A DNA stretch of 64,000 nucleotides from Christensenella sp. UBA4379 (GCA_002391225.1 DGRV01000021.1:1-64000), one strand, 5' to 3'. Counted from the first letter of the stretch, positions 1-9,562 are shown. The notes: generated by a model from the sequence alone, not told the origin. Numbers and translations are program-made.

Positions 1-32
1 AACTACGACTATATAATACGAGGATAATGAAA

Positions 33-191
33 ATGAATAATACAATGACACTGAATCTGAATGAAATGGAAATGGTAAACGGCGGATGGGATCTTTGGGG
101 ATCCGTCAAGGGAGCATTGATCGGCGCTGGCAGCGGTGCTGTCGTCGGTGCGATCGGCGGCTTTCTGGCCGGCGGTCAGGAAGTTGAATAA
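33..191 (+). CDS. Double-glycine-leader mini-peptide (bacteriocin-like)
   Basis: A 52-residue ORF with a leader ending LNEMEMVNGG, the double-glycine type removed by C39 peptidase ABC exporters, followed by a core of about 34 residues (WDLWGSVKGALIGAGSGAV...). The core is Gly/Ala-rich with overlapping GxxxG motifs (GALIG, GAGSG, GAVVG, GAIGG), as in two-peptide class IIb bacteriocins. Two in-frame ATGs exist at 27 and 33; the AGGA at 21-24 is spaced better for 33. No C39 transporter or immunity gene lies downstream; any partner would be upstream of the window. It could also be a signalling peptide or another GG-leader secreted peptide. The leader and GxxxG motifs are seen; export and bactericidal activity are inferred. 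Confidence 0.6.
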   Translation: MNNTMTLNLNEMEMVNGGWDLWGSVKGALIGAGSGAVVGAIGGFLAGGQEVE

Positions 192-201
192 AACGAGGAA
201 C

Positions 202-233
202 GAAGGGGGACGGGCCTGATCGGCCCTCCCTTC
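202..233 (+). terminator. Possible terminator of the mini-peptide gene
   Basis: GC-rich hairpin 11 bp after the peptide stop: inner stem GGGCC (212-216) with GGCCC (222-226), extended by GAAGGG with CCCTTC. It is followed by a C-run rather than a T-run, so it may only stabilise the transcript. Confidence 0.35.
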
Positions 234-234
234 C

Positions 235-596
235 CCCCCGGTCATACTTCATCCATGAAAGGTTTTCTTTCATAAGGAACGAATCTTTGGGAAACCCGCG
301 CAGTCGATGTGACTTGCGCGGTTCTCCTCTGTTTTTGGAGTGCTTCCAGGGCGCTCATACGAAACTCTGGAAACATGCTGAAAGATGGCGCGCGGACGCG
401 GCGTTTGATCAAAAAGCCCGAACGAAAGCGTAACCATAGGTCTCTGGATGGACTTTGCCGATTATTTGGACGAATTTATCAAGGGCTTTCAGCTCCATCT
501 GTTCTTCAAAAGTCAGTGTCTTCGTGATATACTTACGTTGTATGGCATGGGGACTGGCTCTTTGGCGGATGATAAAAACAGGAAGGAAAAAGGAAT
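235..596. other. Gene-free stretch containing a repeat remnant
   Basis: No convincing gene. Open frames on both strands run through the dispersed repeat at 358-434 and lack recognisable similarity or ribosome binding sites. The last 20 bases carry the AGGA-rich ribosome binding site of the next gene. Confidence 0.5.
358..434. repeat. Partial copy of the 159-bp dispersed inverted-repeat element
   Basis: This stretch aligns over about 80 bases with the reverse complement of the right half of the element at 40638-40796. Shared blocks include GGCGTTTGATCAA and CGAAAGCGTA, and both begin TAC.AA followed by CTGG/GTGG. Roughly three quarters of positions agree by eye. The left half of the element is missing here, so this copy is truncated. 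Confidence 0.6.
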
Positions 597-1082
597 ATGT
601 ATTTTTATATTGATGGAACAAAATACAGAAATATGATTCCTTCTGAAAGCGCGTTTTATATTGCAGATGATACGTCTCTTCTGTACTCAGGGCTTGACGG
701 CGATTACAGCGTGCTTCTTGGGGGAAATTGGCGTTTTGAATTGGTTGTTGACAGTCAGACGGGACTGTGTACACATATACAGAGCTTTCTGGAAAAACTT
801 GAAGTGACGGATGCTGATTTGACTTTGCCGATGGCTGTCTCTAAAGATCTGTACTTTGCTGATGAAAGTTCACTGGAACCGGGCGGCGGCTGTCACTATC
901 ACCCATTTTCCAATACGGCTTTCTGGGATAAAAAGAAGAAGGTATTGTGCTTTGGAGATCCTGATGGTCAGGGAGAAGCAGTAGAGTTTACTCCTAAAAC
1001 GATTGCTGTCATCAAAGAGAATCAGCTGAAAAGTATCTTCCTGAATCTGGATGGTATGAAAAGGCAGATCTCTTTTGGCTGA
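597..1082 (+). CDS. Hypothetical protein
   Basis: 161 residues, no signal peptide or membrane segment; not recognised. A good AGGAAGGAAAAAGGA ribosome binding site precedes the ATG. The protein is rich in aromatic and acidic residues, with a HYHPF motif in the middle and a mixed alpha/beta pattern. Base composition is clearly more AT-rich than most of the window, as in the neighbouring mini-peptide gene, so the two may have arrived together. An immunity role next to the bacteriocin-like peptide is only a positional guess. Confidence 0.6.
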   Translation: MYFYIDGTKYRNMIPSESAFYIADDTSLLYSGLDGDYSVLLGGNWRFELVVDSQTGLCTHIQSFLEKLEVTDADLTLPMAVSKDLYFADESSLEPGGGCHYHPFSNTAFWDKKKKVLCFGDPDGQGEAVEFTPKTIAVIKENQLKSIFLNLDGMKRQISFG

Positions 1083-1246
1083 TTTTTCCACTTTTTCTTG
1101 AGTGGGCAATACAAACAATGGATCTATCATGAAAGCCGTGGAATGGCTGCTGTACATCCTTCAAATTTTAAGTCGGAGCCCAGGGGAACATACGATGAAC
1201 CATTTTATATTGATTTCACAAATTGATAAGGAAAAGAGAAGGATCC

Positions 1247-2212
1247 ATGATTCATTCAGTGATTTCTGACAGTCAGGATTTAGCGAGAGGGTATCGCATC
1301 ATCGATGGATATGTCTTTACTTCGATTGACGAGCCCCAAAATGTTTTTGACGCCATTGTCATCCGGTGTCCGGAGCATTGTGACTGCTGGACGCCGAAAA
1401 AGCCTTTTTCCAGCCATACATTATCAGAACATATACAGTACATCCGGGAGCATCGTTTGGAGAAAGCAATGGTGATCGCTGAAAGCCTGGATTTTTTGCG
1501 GGAATGTCCAACGCTGAAAGGCCTGTGGATCAAGCCCGCGGACACCGCGCCGGAGAATTTTGACTATCGCCCCATCCATCATCTGTCCCCTTCCTATCTG
1601 TTTTGTGAAACGCACTATGGCGGAAGAACGGAGCCTTTTCAAACGGTCGTGGATTACAGCGGTGATCCGTCCCTGACAGAATTATATGTGTTGGGCTCTG
1701 GACATGCACATTATGAGAACCTGCCGCATTTAAAAAAGCTGAGCCTACGCGATCAAAAGGAGCTGAAGCGGCTTCCGCCTATGCAGGCTGAAGAGACATT
1801 GAGAAGCCTCGAGATTTTTGTCACAAAAATCAAAACAATGGAGGGAATTGAAAAATATCGCCGCCTGAAAACGTGCAGCCTCAAAAGAAATTTTTCTTTG
1901 ACGGACATATCAGATCTGGCGGACTTGTCTTCGTCGCTGGAGGAACTGACCATTGAAAACTGTCCAAAGATCACTTATTTTTCTTTCTTAGAGCGTCTGA
2001 CCCATATGAAGCGCCTGGTTCTGATGGGCAGCAATCAGATTCCCAGCCTTTCGTTCTTAAATCATATGCCGGATTTGCGCTTTTTCAAGTTTTCCTTTGG
2101 AGTGACCGACGGCGATCTTCGCCCCTGCTTATCCGTCCCTGTGGTGCGGTGCCTGAAGAAAAAGAGGTATTACAACCTTCGCATCCCGTCCCCGGATCAA
2201 GGCGGCGTCTGA
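1247..2212 (+). CDS. Leucine-rich-repeat protein
   Basis: 321 residues. The ATG at 1247 follows GAAGGATCC, so it is preferred over an upstream in-frame TTG at 1223. The N-terminal third is not recognised. From about residue 140 irregular leucine-rich repeats are visible (LTELYVLG, LKKLSLRD, LRSLEIFV, LKTCSLKR, LEELTIEN, MKRLVLMG), forming a probable curved solenoid for protein binding. No signal peptide, so probably cytoplasmic. The cognate partner is unknown. It is an isolated gene with gaps on both sides. Confidence 0.72.
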   Translation: MIHSVISDSQDLARGYRIIDGYVFTSIDEPQNVFDAIVIRCPEHCDCWTPKKPFSSHTLSEHIQYIREHRLEKAMVIAESLDFLRECPTLKGLWIKPADTAPENFDYRPIHHLSPSYLFCETHYGGRTEPFQTVVDYSGDPSLTELYVLGSGHAHYENLPHLKKLSLRDQKELKRLPPMQAEETLRSLEIFVTKIKTMEGIEKYRRLKTCSLKRNFSLTDISDLADLSSSLEELTIENCPKITYFSFLERLTHMKRLVLMGSNQIPSLSFLNHMPDLRFFKFSFGVTDGDLRPCLSVPVVRCLKKKRYYNLRIPSPDQGGV

Positions 2213-2357
2213 TTTAGTCAATGACCATATTGCCTGAAAAACCAGGGAATCCAACCGCCTGAAAATTCAGGAAAACGGCTTTATCGGAAAGATATTATCT
2301 GATATAATCATTTTGAAACTTACAGCTCACCGAGTGCTTTGAAAGAAGAATGTGCCG

Positions 2358-4853
2358 ATGATGAAATTAACGATCCTGCTGCTGATCATGAGCATGCTCC
2401 TGACCGCCTGCTTCCCGGCCTGCGCTTTGGATGCCGGGAAAGAAGAGGCGAAAGATCAGGAGCTCCCCGCGTCCTTTGACCTGAGGAGCGTCGATACGGA
2501 CGGAGACGGCGTCGGCGACCGCTGCTATGTGACCCCGGTCCGGTTTCAGAATCCGTTTGCCACCTGCTGGGTCTTCGCGGCCATCGCCGCCGCGGAAACC
2601 AGCCTTCTGGGCTCTGTGTACGCCGACGACCCGGAGGCCTGGAGAACGCTGGACCTGTCTGAAAAGCAGCTGGGCTATTTTTCCCATATGCTGCTGAACG
2701 ATCCCTCCAGCCCGCAGAACGGAGAAGGCCAGACGGCGGTCGATCCTACGATCATGTTTGATGTGTACGGCGGGGGATCGACGGTGATGGCCATGGCTGC
2801 ATTTGCCCAGGGCATCGGCCCGTCCGATGAGCATCCGGATCTGCCCGGCGTTGGAGACGCCTTTGAATACCACGGCAAAGAGCGCAGGACCGTCCTGGAT
2901 TATTTCGACGGCGCTTTCAGGCCCTTTCACTACAGCGACGAAGACGACTGGACCATTCCGAATGAATTTCGGTTTCATCAGGATTATGTCCTGACGGATG
3001 CCCACCTGCTGCCGAGCCCCGCTCAGATACCTGTTCCTGAACAATATGTCTATAACGAGGCCGGCACGGCGGCCATCAAACGGCAGCTGCTGAATAAGCG
3101 CGGGGTGATGATCAACATCCTGGCGGATTTAAGCAGCCCGAAGCCGGAGGAGCCGAAACCGGCAAAATATGTCAGCGACAAATGGGCGCATTATACCTGG
3201 GACTTTGGTTCCGCCAATCACGCGGTCACCATCATCGGCTGGGATGATCATTACCCTAAGGAAAACTTCCTTTCAGAGCATCAGCCCCCGGCGGACGGGG
3301 CATGGCTGGCCAAAAACAGCTGGGGTTCGGCGGAAGAAGCGTTTCCCTTCTATGGCAAGGGAAACTGGGGCATTGAAAACGAGCAAGGCCAGCATACCGG
3401 GTATTTCTGGATTTCGTATTACGACCATTCGATCAGCGATCCGGTCGCCCTGGAGCTTTCGGCCGCGGCGGAGCCGCAGAGCGTTGATCAGCACGATTAC
3501 TTCCTGCCGATTGCCCTGCAAAGCAAGCCTTATGTAAAGACCGCCTCCATGGCCAATGTGTTCAGGGCGGATCATTCCAAAGTGATCCGCGCCATCTCCT
3601 GCGTGACCGCCTCGGCCGACACATCGGTGCATTATCAGGTTTATCTTCTTCAGGACGCCTTTCAGACGCCCGAAGACGGGCTGATGGTGGCGGAAGGGGT
3701 CACTTCCTTTACTGATGCCGGTTTCCACCGCATCCCGGTCAGCAAAATCCTGGTGCAGAAAGACCAGTATTTTTCCGTCGTCGTGACGCTGACCAACCGG
3801 GAGGGAACCCATGACGTTATCCGGTCCAGCACCTACGGATTGGGCGGAGATACCCAGGTGACCGTGGTCAATGAACGGGAAAGCTATCTGTTTCAGGACG
3901 ATCAATGGCAGGATTATAAGAAGGTCCTCGATGCCGAGGCGGAAGAGGATGCGAAGGCGGAATTCTCACTTGATCTGACCTATGATCATTTCCCCATCAA
4001 GGTGTACAGCGACCGAAAGGCGACAGATGTCAGGATGAAGCTGAAGCTTGGAGAAAAGTCGCTTTCCATGCTGGAAGGCCACGATCAGGACCGGTATGCT
4101 ATGCAGTTTGTGGTCAGCGATGGCTTCGACATCGGGAAACCGTCCATTGTATGGCAGCTGCTGCCCGGCTCGGAAGGCATCCTGGAGCTGGAGCCGAAGA
4201 ATGAGGGCGCGTCGCTGGACGTAACCGCGAAAACTGCCGGAACCGCCATGCTTTCCGTAACGGTGGAGGGAATCGGGACAACGGTGTTCCCGGTCACGGT
4301 CAGCCGGGGCCGTCTTGGCCGCGCGAACGTCGTCGCGCTGAATCCGACGTATACCGGGCAGGAAATCATCCCCCTGGTCATCGTGTCCAGCGACACCGGC
4401 TTTCAGCTGACAGAAGGCGAGCATTATCAGGTGGTGCTTGAAAACAATGTCAAGTGCGGACTGAGCCGGGCTGTGATTACGGGAATCGGCCAGTGCGCGG
4501 ATCCTGACGCCGAGCCCCTGGTCGACTATTTCACCATCCTTCCGGTCGCGCCTCAGATCCTTTCCCTCTCGGCCCAAAGCGGTGAGATCCGCCTGTCCGT
4601 TCAGGACCTTTCCGATACGGGCGCGGATGGCTATGAGGCCCAGTACCGTTTAAAGGGGACCGATGACTGGACCAGCGCCTCCTTTGAAAAGGATCACACC
4701 GACCTGGTGATCATCGGCCTTGACGCCGGCGAATATGAGGTACAGGTTCGCGCTTTTGTGGACAACAGGGACGCTGACCCTGCCGCGATGGATTATTACA
4801 GGAGAATCGAGTTTGGCGAATTCGGCGATATCCAGACGGTCGTTGTGCCGTAA
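2358..4853 (+). CDS. Secreted papain-like (C1) cysteine protease
   Basis: About 831 residues. The N-terminus has a hydrophobic signal containing LLTAC, a possible lipobox, so it may be a membrane-anchored lipoprotein; in-frame GTG 2352 and ATG 2361 are alternative starts. The peptidase domain (about residues 30-360) shows the oxyanion Gln in RFQNPFATCW, nucleophile Cys near residue 70, His near 288 (NHAVTIIGWDD) and Asn near 320 (KNSWG). A lectin-like segment typical of bacterial surface C1 proteases follows, then a bacterial Ig-like region (about 560-655) and a fibronectin-like C-terminal domain. It probably degrades proteins at the cell surface. A weak -10 (GATATAATC) lies about 55 bp upstream. 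Confidence 0.88.
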   Translation: MMKLTILLLIMSMLLTACFPACALDAGKEEAKDQELPASFDLRSVDTDGDGVGDRCYVTPVRFQNPFATCWVFAAIAAAETSLLGSVYADDPEAWRTLDLSEKQLGYFSHMLLNDPSSPQNGEGQTAVDPTIMFDVYGGGSTVMAMAAFAQGIGPSDEHPDLPGVGDAFEYHGKERRTVLDYFDGAFRPFHYSDEDDWTIPNEFRFHQDYVLTDAHLLPSPAQIPVPEQYVYNEAGTAAIKRQLLNKRGVMINILADLSSPKPEEPKPAKYVSDKWAHYTWDFGSANHAVTIIGWDDHYPKENFLSEHQPPADGAWLAKNSWGSAEEAFPFYGKGNWGIENEQGQHTGYFWISYYDHSISDPVALELSAAAEPQSVDQHDYFLPIALQSKPYVKTASMANVFRADHSKVIRAISCVTASADTSVHYQVYLLQDAFQTPEDGLMVAEGVTSFTDAGFHRIPVSKILVQKDQYFSVVVTLTNREGTHDVIRSSTYGLGGDTQVTVVNERESYLFQDDQWQDYKKVLDAEAEEDAKAEFSLDLTYDHFPIKVYSDRKATDVRMKLKLGEKSLSMLEGHDQDRYAMQFVVSDGFDIGKPSIVWQLLPGSEGILELEPKNEGASLDVTAKTAGTAMLSVTVEGIGTTVFPVTVSRGRLGRANVVALNPTYTGQEIIPLVIVSSDTGFQLTEGEHYQVVLENNVKCGLSRAVITGIGQCADPDAEPLVDYFTILPVAPQILSLSAQSGEIRLSVQDLSDTGADGYEAQYRLKGTDDWTSASFEKDHTDLVIIGLDAGEYEVQVRAFVDNRDADPAAMDYYRRIEFGEFGDIQTVVVP

Positions 4854-4910
4854 AAGCGGCGCTTTTTGGCGCACAGCATGATTCCCCGGACCCAACAAAA
4901 GAAAGGAAGA

Positions 4911-7207
4911 ATGACAATGAAACGTATCATCGGGATGTTGCTTTCAGTCCTGGTCATGCTGGCGCTGTGCGCCGCGGCGCCCGGGCGGCCTATACCGACG
5001 TAGCCATTCTTTCCACCACGGACCTGCACGGCAAATGCTGGGAGACGGACGTCCTGACCGGGAAGAAGCAGACCCACAATATCCTCAGGATTTCCAGCGC
5101 GGTCCGGGAAATACGGCAGGAATACGGGGCGGAAAACGTAATGCTGATCGACAACGGCGATCTGTATCAGGGCACCCAGGTGTCGGAATACCAGATCCTG
5201 CAGCGCTTGATGGACCGGTCGGATCAGCCGCCGGTGATGGCCCTGTGCCTGAAGGAAATGGGCTACACAGCCTCGGTGCTGGGCAACCATGAGTTCAACT
5301 ACCCTTGGGAAGTGATGAGCGAGACCTACCGCTGGCTGGAGGAGCAGGGCGTGCCGGTGCTGGCGGCCAATGTCTGCTATGACGGCAGCCTGGAGGGAAC
5401 CCGGGCGGGGGAAAGCGCCTTTACCCCCTATGTCATCCAGACGGTGTCGGTGAACGGGCACGAGCACCGCGTTGGCATCCTGGGGCTGGAAAACTGCGAC
5501 ATCACCCGCTGGGACCTGCCCTACAACTATCCGGGGCTGCAGTTCGTCCATCCCGGGAACGACAGTTTTTCCATGACGGAGGAAGTCAATCTGTTCCTCC
5601 CGGAGATGCGCGCGAAGGGCTGCGAGTTCATCATCCTTTCCTATCACGGGGGGCTGGGGGAAGCCGATACGGAGCTGCGCTTCGGTGAAAACTCGGAAAG
5701 ACAGGCGCTTCGGATCATAGCGGAGAGCCATGACATTGACATGATGATCAACGGGCACGACCATGCCACCGGCTATTCCAACAGCCTGATTCAGAATGCG
5801 GACGGTCGGATGATTCCGGTGGTCAACGGCGGGGGAGAGGAGCTGACCCAAACCGTTTTCCGCTTCTCCGAAAACGAGGAGGGAGCCTTAACCTGGGAGC
5901 TTTTAACCTCCGCCAACCTGGACCCGGCCCGGTATCCTGTGGACGAAGCTCTGCAGGCGTTGGTCCAGCCCTATGCGCAGATGGCGGAGGAATACGTGGA
6001 AAAGCCCGTGGCCACCGCCGCGGGCGAATGGGACGGGAAGAAGGACTTTTATACCGGGCAGACGGATTCCATGGATCTGATCGCCAAGGCCTGCATCGAG
6101 ATGACCACCCTGCGCGTTTCGGAGCTGGCGGATGAATATGGGAAGGAAGCCGTGATGAAGGAGGCGGGAACCGATCACCTGGATACGGATCTGTCCATCT
6201 CCAATGTGGCGATCGCCGGCGGCTATACGGTCCAGGCGGGGCCGATTTCCATGAAGGATATTTACCGCCTCTACAGCAAAAACAACAGCATTCTGGTGCT
6301 GCCCATGACCGGGGCTCAGATCCGCGCCGCGCTGGAGGAAAACGCGGCCCAAAGGCTCAGCGCGCGGGTGCATGACGGTCAGGCGTTCATCTATACCAAG
6401 GATGAACTGTATACCAACCTGATTTTCGGCGGGCTCAACTTTACCTGCGACCTGGCCCGACCGATGGGAGAGAGAATCCATATCCAGAGCTTCTCCAACG
6501 GCAGGGCTTTTGAGGAGGACGCGACCTACCTGGCGGCGGTGAGCAACTATTTGCTTGGAAACTCGCGCTGCGGCTTGCGCGGTTTTTCCGCGGAGGATGC
6601 CCTCTGGTCTCAGCAGGAGGGGGACGACGAGACGGCCCAGAGCCTGATCGCTGGATATCTGACGATGCGGGGCACGGTCACCCCGGCGGACTTTGGCTGG
6701 AGCTGGAACATCACCTGGTCCGGGCCTCTGGAGGATACGCCCCTGCCGGAGGACCAGACCGGCGCAAGGCTGGTGAATGTTCCCCAGGACGGGCAATCCG
6801 TAGTGATTTTCCAGGAGCCGGAGCAGGTCGTCCTGACGGATGAGGTCAACAATGACGGCCTGGCTGCCGTGCCCTGGGAGGCCTCCGGCCCGGCGCTGAA
6901 AGGCCCCCGGCCGAAAGAGGCGGTGGTGTTCACCGTCCAGGCCCAGGAGGACGGGATCTACCGCTTCCTGGACGGGGAGGGCAGATACCTGGCTGCCGGA
7001 GCCAGCGGCGGCTTGACGCTGACCGGGGAGGCCAGCGGCGAGCTGTGCAGCTGGCGTCTGGAGCCGGCCTATGGCGGGTGGTATGTGCTGAACGTCGGGG
7101 CGAAGGGGAACCAGGCCCTGCAGCGGTACGGCAGCCGGATCACCACCTACAGCTTCAGCGACGGTAGCCTGTTCATTTTCAATTTCTATCAGCCGACAGG
7201 ACTCTAA
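4911..7207 (+). CDS. Secreted 5'-nucleotidase/2',3'-cyclic phosphodiesterase, frameshifted in the signal peptide
   Basis: The body (frame starting at about 4967) has the metallophosphatase motifs TTDLHG, DNGDLYQG, LGNHEFN, SYHGG and NGHDHA, followed by a 5'-nucleotidase C-terminal domain (NVAIAGGYT, FGGLNFTCDL) and a small beta-rich C-terminal domain. UshA-like enzymes of this family hydrolyse extracellular nucleotides. A good signal peptide (MKRIIGMLLSVLVMLALCAA) lies in another frame from ATG 4911, after GAAAGGAAGA, and that frame hits TAG just past 5000. Joining the frames near 4970-4985, in a GC-rich run, restores a normal secreted protein. This could be a sequencing indel or a real inactivating or phase-type mutation. 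Same strand as the upstream protease, 57 bp away. Confidence 0.85.
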
Positions 7208-7343
7208 AAACTGCGGCAAGGCGATCGGCTCTGCCGAACTCGGCGTGATCATGTGCAAAGCGGCGGATCCATGCCCATTTTTTCTGTCATATGCTGCTAT
7301 CCCCCTGTGCTGAACCGTGTATACAGGTGAAAGGAGCAACGAA

Positions 7344-7389
7344 GCTCCCTTCTGAGGATATGAACAACCTCGGAAGGGAGCGCTTTTTT
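7344..7389 (+). terminator. Rho-independent terminator
   Basis: Strong 14-bp stem, GCTCCCTTCTGAGG with CCTCGGAAGGGAGC, followed by GC and six T residues. It separates the nucleotidase unit from rtcB. Confidence 0.85.
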
Positions 7390-7432
7390 GTGCGCCAAAC
7401 ACAGACCGGATGACGTTCATCCGGGAAAGTGG

Positions 7433-7462
7433 GTGACAGGAATCATGGGGTTGGTGTATAAT
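7433..7462 (+). promoter_or_regulatory. Promoter of rtcB
   Basis: GTGACA (7433-7438), an 18-bp spacer and a perfect TATAAT (7457-7462), about 100 bp upstream of the rtcB start. The roughly 90-nt leader has no obvious structure. Confidence 0.65.
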
Positions 7463-7561
7463 GGGGCAAGATGGGAATCTGTATTCAAGAAGAGTGACAG
7501 CGCATCAGCAATCCGGGCGGAGGTCTCAAATCAAAGCCTTCCTCCATCACAGGTGATCAAA

Positions 7562-8815
7562 ATGAAAGTCATTGAGGGAAAGTATAACACCGCAAAGATA
7601 TTCACAGACCGCTGCGATCAGGCGACGGTTGCGCAGGTAACCAACCTGCTGAACCAGCCCTGCGTTCAGGGCGCTCAGATTCGGATCATGCCGGACTGCC
7701 ACGCCGGGGCGGGGTGCGTGATTGGAACGACCATGACGATTCGGGACAAGGTGATCCCCAATCTGGTGGGGGTTGACATCGGCTGCGGGATGCTGGCGAC
7801 CAGGCTGAAGGAAAAACGGATTGATCTGCCGAAATTTGACAGCGTTTCCCAGGCGGAGATCCCCGCCGGAATGAACATGCGCTCGGAACCCCATCGTTTG
7901 GCAGACACCATGTCTGCGGAGGCCCTGGCCTGCTTTCACAAGCCCAATTGCCGGGTATCTTCGGAAGTATTCGCCCTCAGCCTCGGCACCCTGGGCGGCG
8001 GCAATCACTTCTGGGAGCTGGACCGGGACGAAGAGGAAAATATCTGGCTGGTGGTTCATACGGGCTCCCGCCGCTCCGGCAAAGACGTGGCGGAGTATTA
8101 CCAGCGAGCCGCTTATGAGGATCTGAATTCTTTGGGCGAAAAACGCAAAGCCGAAGTAGCTGCTCAGCGGGAAGCCTTTATCCGGCAAATGAGAAACGAA
8201 GGCCGGGAAAAGGACATCAGCAGGCTGCTGTCTGAGTGGCAGGCCCAAATCCCGGAACCCGAGATTTCTGTGCCGTATGAAGTGGCCTGGTGTCAGGGCA
8301 GTCTCTTTGATGATTACATCCATGACATGCATATCATGCAGCAGTACGCGGTATTAAACCGTCGCGTGATCACGGAAACCATTTTGAAAAAATGCAAGCT
8401 CCATGCTGTCGATCAGTTTGAGACGGTCCATAACTACATCGACACGGAACACATGATTCTGCGGAAAGGCTCCGTTTCAGCCAGGGAAGGGGAACGCCTG
8501 CTGATCCCGATCAACATGCGGGACGGCGCTCTGATCTGCCTGGGCAGGGGAAACCCTGATTGGAATGAATCAGCGCCCCACGGGGCCGGGAGGCTCATGT
8601 CCAGAACGGACGCCCGCTCGTCCATCTCCATGAAAGAATACAAGGACGCCATGAAGGGCATTTATACCACCTGCATCAATAAGGGAACTCTGGATGAATC
8701 GCCCATGGCCTATAAACCGATGGAGGAGATCGTCGCCAATATCGAACCCACCGCCCAGATCGTATCCAGGCTCAGGCCGATTTATAACTTCAAGGCCGGG
8801 GAAGAAGAATCTTAA
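7562..8815 (+). CDS. rtcB: RtcB-family RNA ligase
   Basis: 417 residues from ATG 7562, preceded by AGGTGATC; the open frame runs further upstream but family members begin close to this IEGKYNTAK segment. RtcB is a GTP- and Mn-dependent ligase joining 2',3'-cyclic phosphate ends to 5'-hydroxyl ends. Visible motifs are PDCHAGAGCVIG, VGVDIGCGM with the metal Asp/Cys, LGTLGGGNHF, and HGAGRLMSR with the guanylylated His. Full length for the shorter bacterial RtcB group. It is a single-gene unit between a terminator and the next gene; RNA repair after stress is the usual role. Confidence 0.93.
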   Translation: MKVIEGKYNTAKIFTDRCDQATVAQVTNLLNQPCVQGAQIRIMPDCHAGAGCVIGTTMTIRDKVIPNLVGVDIGCGMLATRLKEKRIDLPKFDSVSQAEIPAGMNMRSEPHRLADTMSAEALACFHKPNCRVSSEVFALSLGTLGGGNHFWELDRDEEENIWLVVHTGSRRSGKDVAEYYQRAAYEDLNSLGEKRKAEVAAQREAFIRQMRNEGREKDISRLLSEWQAQIPEPEISVPYEVAWCQGSLFDDYIHDMHIMQQYAVLNRRVITETILKKCKLHAVDQFETVHNYIDTEHMILRKGSVSAREGERLLIPINMRDGALICLGRGNPDWNESAPHGAGRLMSRTDARSSISMKEYKDAMKGIYTTCINKGTLDESPMAYKPMEEIVANIEPTAQIVSRLRPIYNFKAGEEES

Positions 8816-8893
8816 CCTGCTAGATGCAAAATAAAAGGACTTTGGTACAACTCCTCCTATGTGCGGCCGACAGCTTTACCGGAAAGGAAAACC

Positions 8894-9562
8894 ATGGCGA
8901 TCACCAAAACAGATTTCATGCGCGGCATGCAGTGCCGCAGGATGCTCTGGCTGGATAAGCATAAGCCCAGTCTTCGCGTCATCCCGCCGGAGGTCCAGGC
9001 GCGTCTGGACGCCGGCAATGACTTCGGCGACCGGGCGATGGGGATGTTCGGCCCCTATGAGGAGATGACGGTCTATCTGCCCGGGAAGCAGATCCCGGAT
9101 AAAAAGGCCATGATCGCCCGGACCCAGGAGCATCTGGCGAAAGGTACTCCTGTCATCTGCGAGGCCGCTTTCAGCAACTACAATAACTACTGTGCCGTGG
9201 ATATCTTAAGGAAAACAGAATCCGGGTACGACTTCTATGAGGTCAAGAACGCCCCGGAGGTGCACGAGCAGTTCGTCCGGGACGCGGGCTTTCAGTATTA
9301 CATCATCAGCAGGTGCGGGCTCAAAATCGGCCGGATCTTTATCGTCATCCATGGGCCGGATGAAGAAAACCCGTTCGTTCCGGTGGAGGTCACGCAGCAG
9401 GCCAAGGGCTACTACCGCTGGATCAATGAAAACATCTGGGATCTGAACCGGATGCAGAAGAAAGCGGAAGAAGTGATGGTGGAGCCCGGCGATCAGTGCT
9501 GCGATCCCTATGAGTGCTGGTACTACGGGTACTGCCATGGGGAAGGAGGCGCTTCCGTGTGA
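8894..9562 (+). CDS. Stand-alone Cas4-like PD-(D/E)XK nuclease domain with Fe-S cysteines
   Basis: 222 residues; ATG 8894 follows GGAAAGGAAA. The core shows PD-(D/E)XK nuclease signature residues Glu about 90 (ICEAAFS), Asp about 103 (AVDILR) and Glu116-x-Lys118 (YEVKNA). One N-terminal Cys (MQCRRML) and a C-terminal cluster (CCDPYECWYYGYC) match the 4Fe-4S arrangement of Cas4/AddB-type nucleases. It resembles the N-terminal part of DUF2779 proteins but stops where their second domain would begin. No cas genes or repeats are nearby, so a CRISPR role is not supported. DNA processing or repair is plausible. Confidence 0.72.
   Translation: MAITKTDFMRGMQCRRMLWLDKHKPSLRVIPPEVQARLDAGNDFGDRAMGMFGPYEEMTVYLPGKQIPDKKAMIARTQEHLAKGTPVICEAAFSNYNNYCAVDILRKTESGYDFYEVKNAPEVHEQFVRDAGFQYYIISRCGLKIGRIFIVIHGPDEENPFVPVEVTQQAKGYYRWINENIWDLNRMQKKAEEVMVEPGDQCCDPYECWYYGYCHGEGGASV

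Noticed and set aside
12..17. TATAAT just upstream of the mini-peptide gene
   Set aside because: Only 15 bp before the start codon, too close for a promoter with a ribosome binding site in the transcript; more likely AT-rich chance sequence.
409..774. Minus-strand open frame antisense to the start of the 597 gene, with a protein-like end (YGYAFVRAF)
   Set aside because: It runs through the repeat remnant and antisense to a gene with a good ribosome binding site; no start signal or recognisable domain.
8894..9562. Cas4 of a CRISPR-Cas system
   Set aside because: No cas1/cas2, effector genes or repeat array anywhere in the window.
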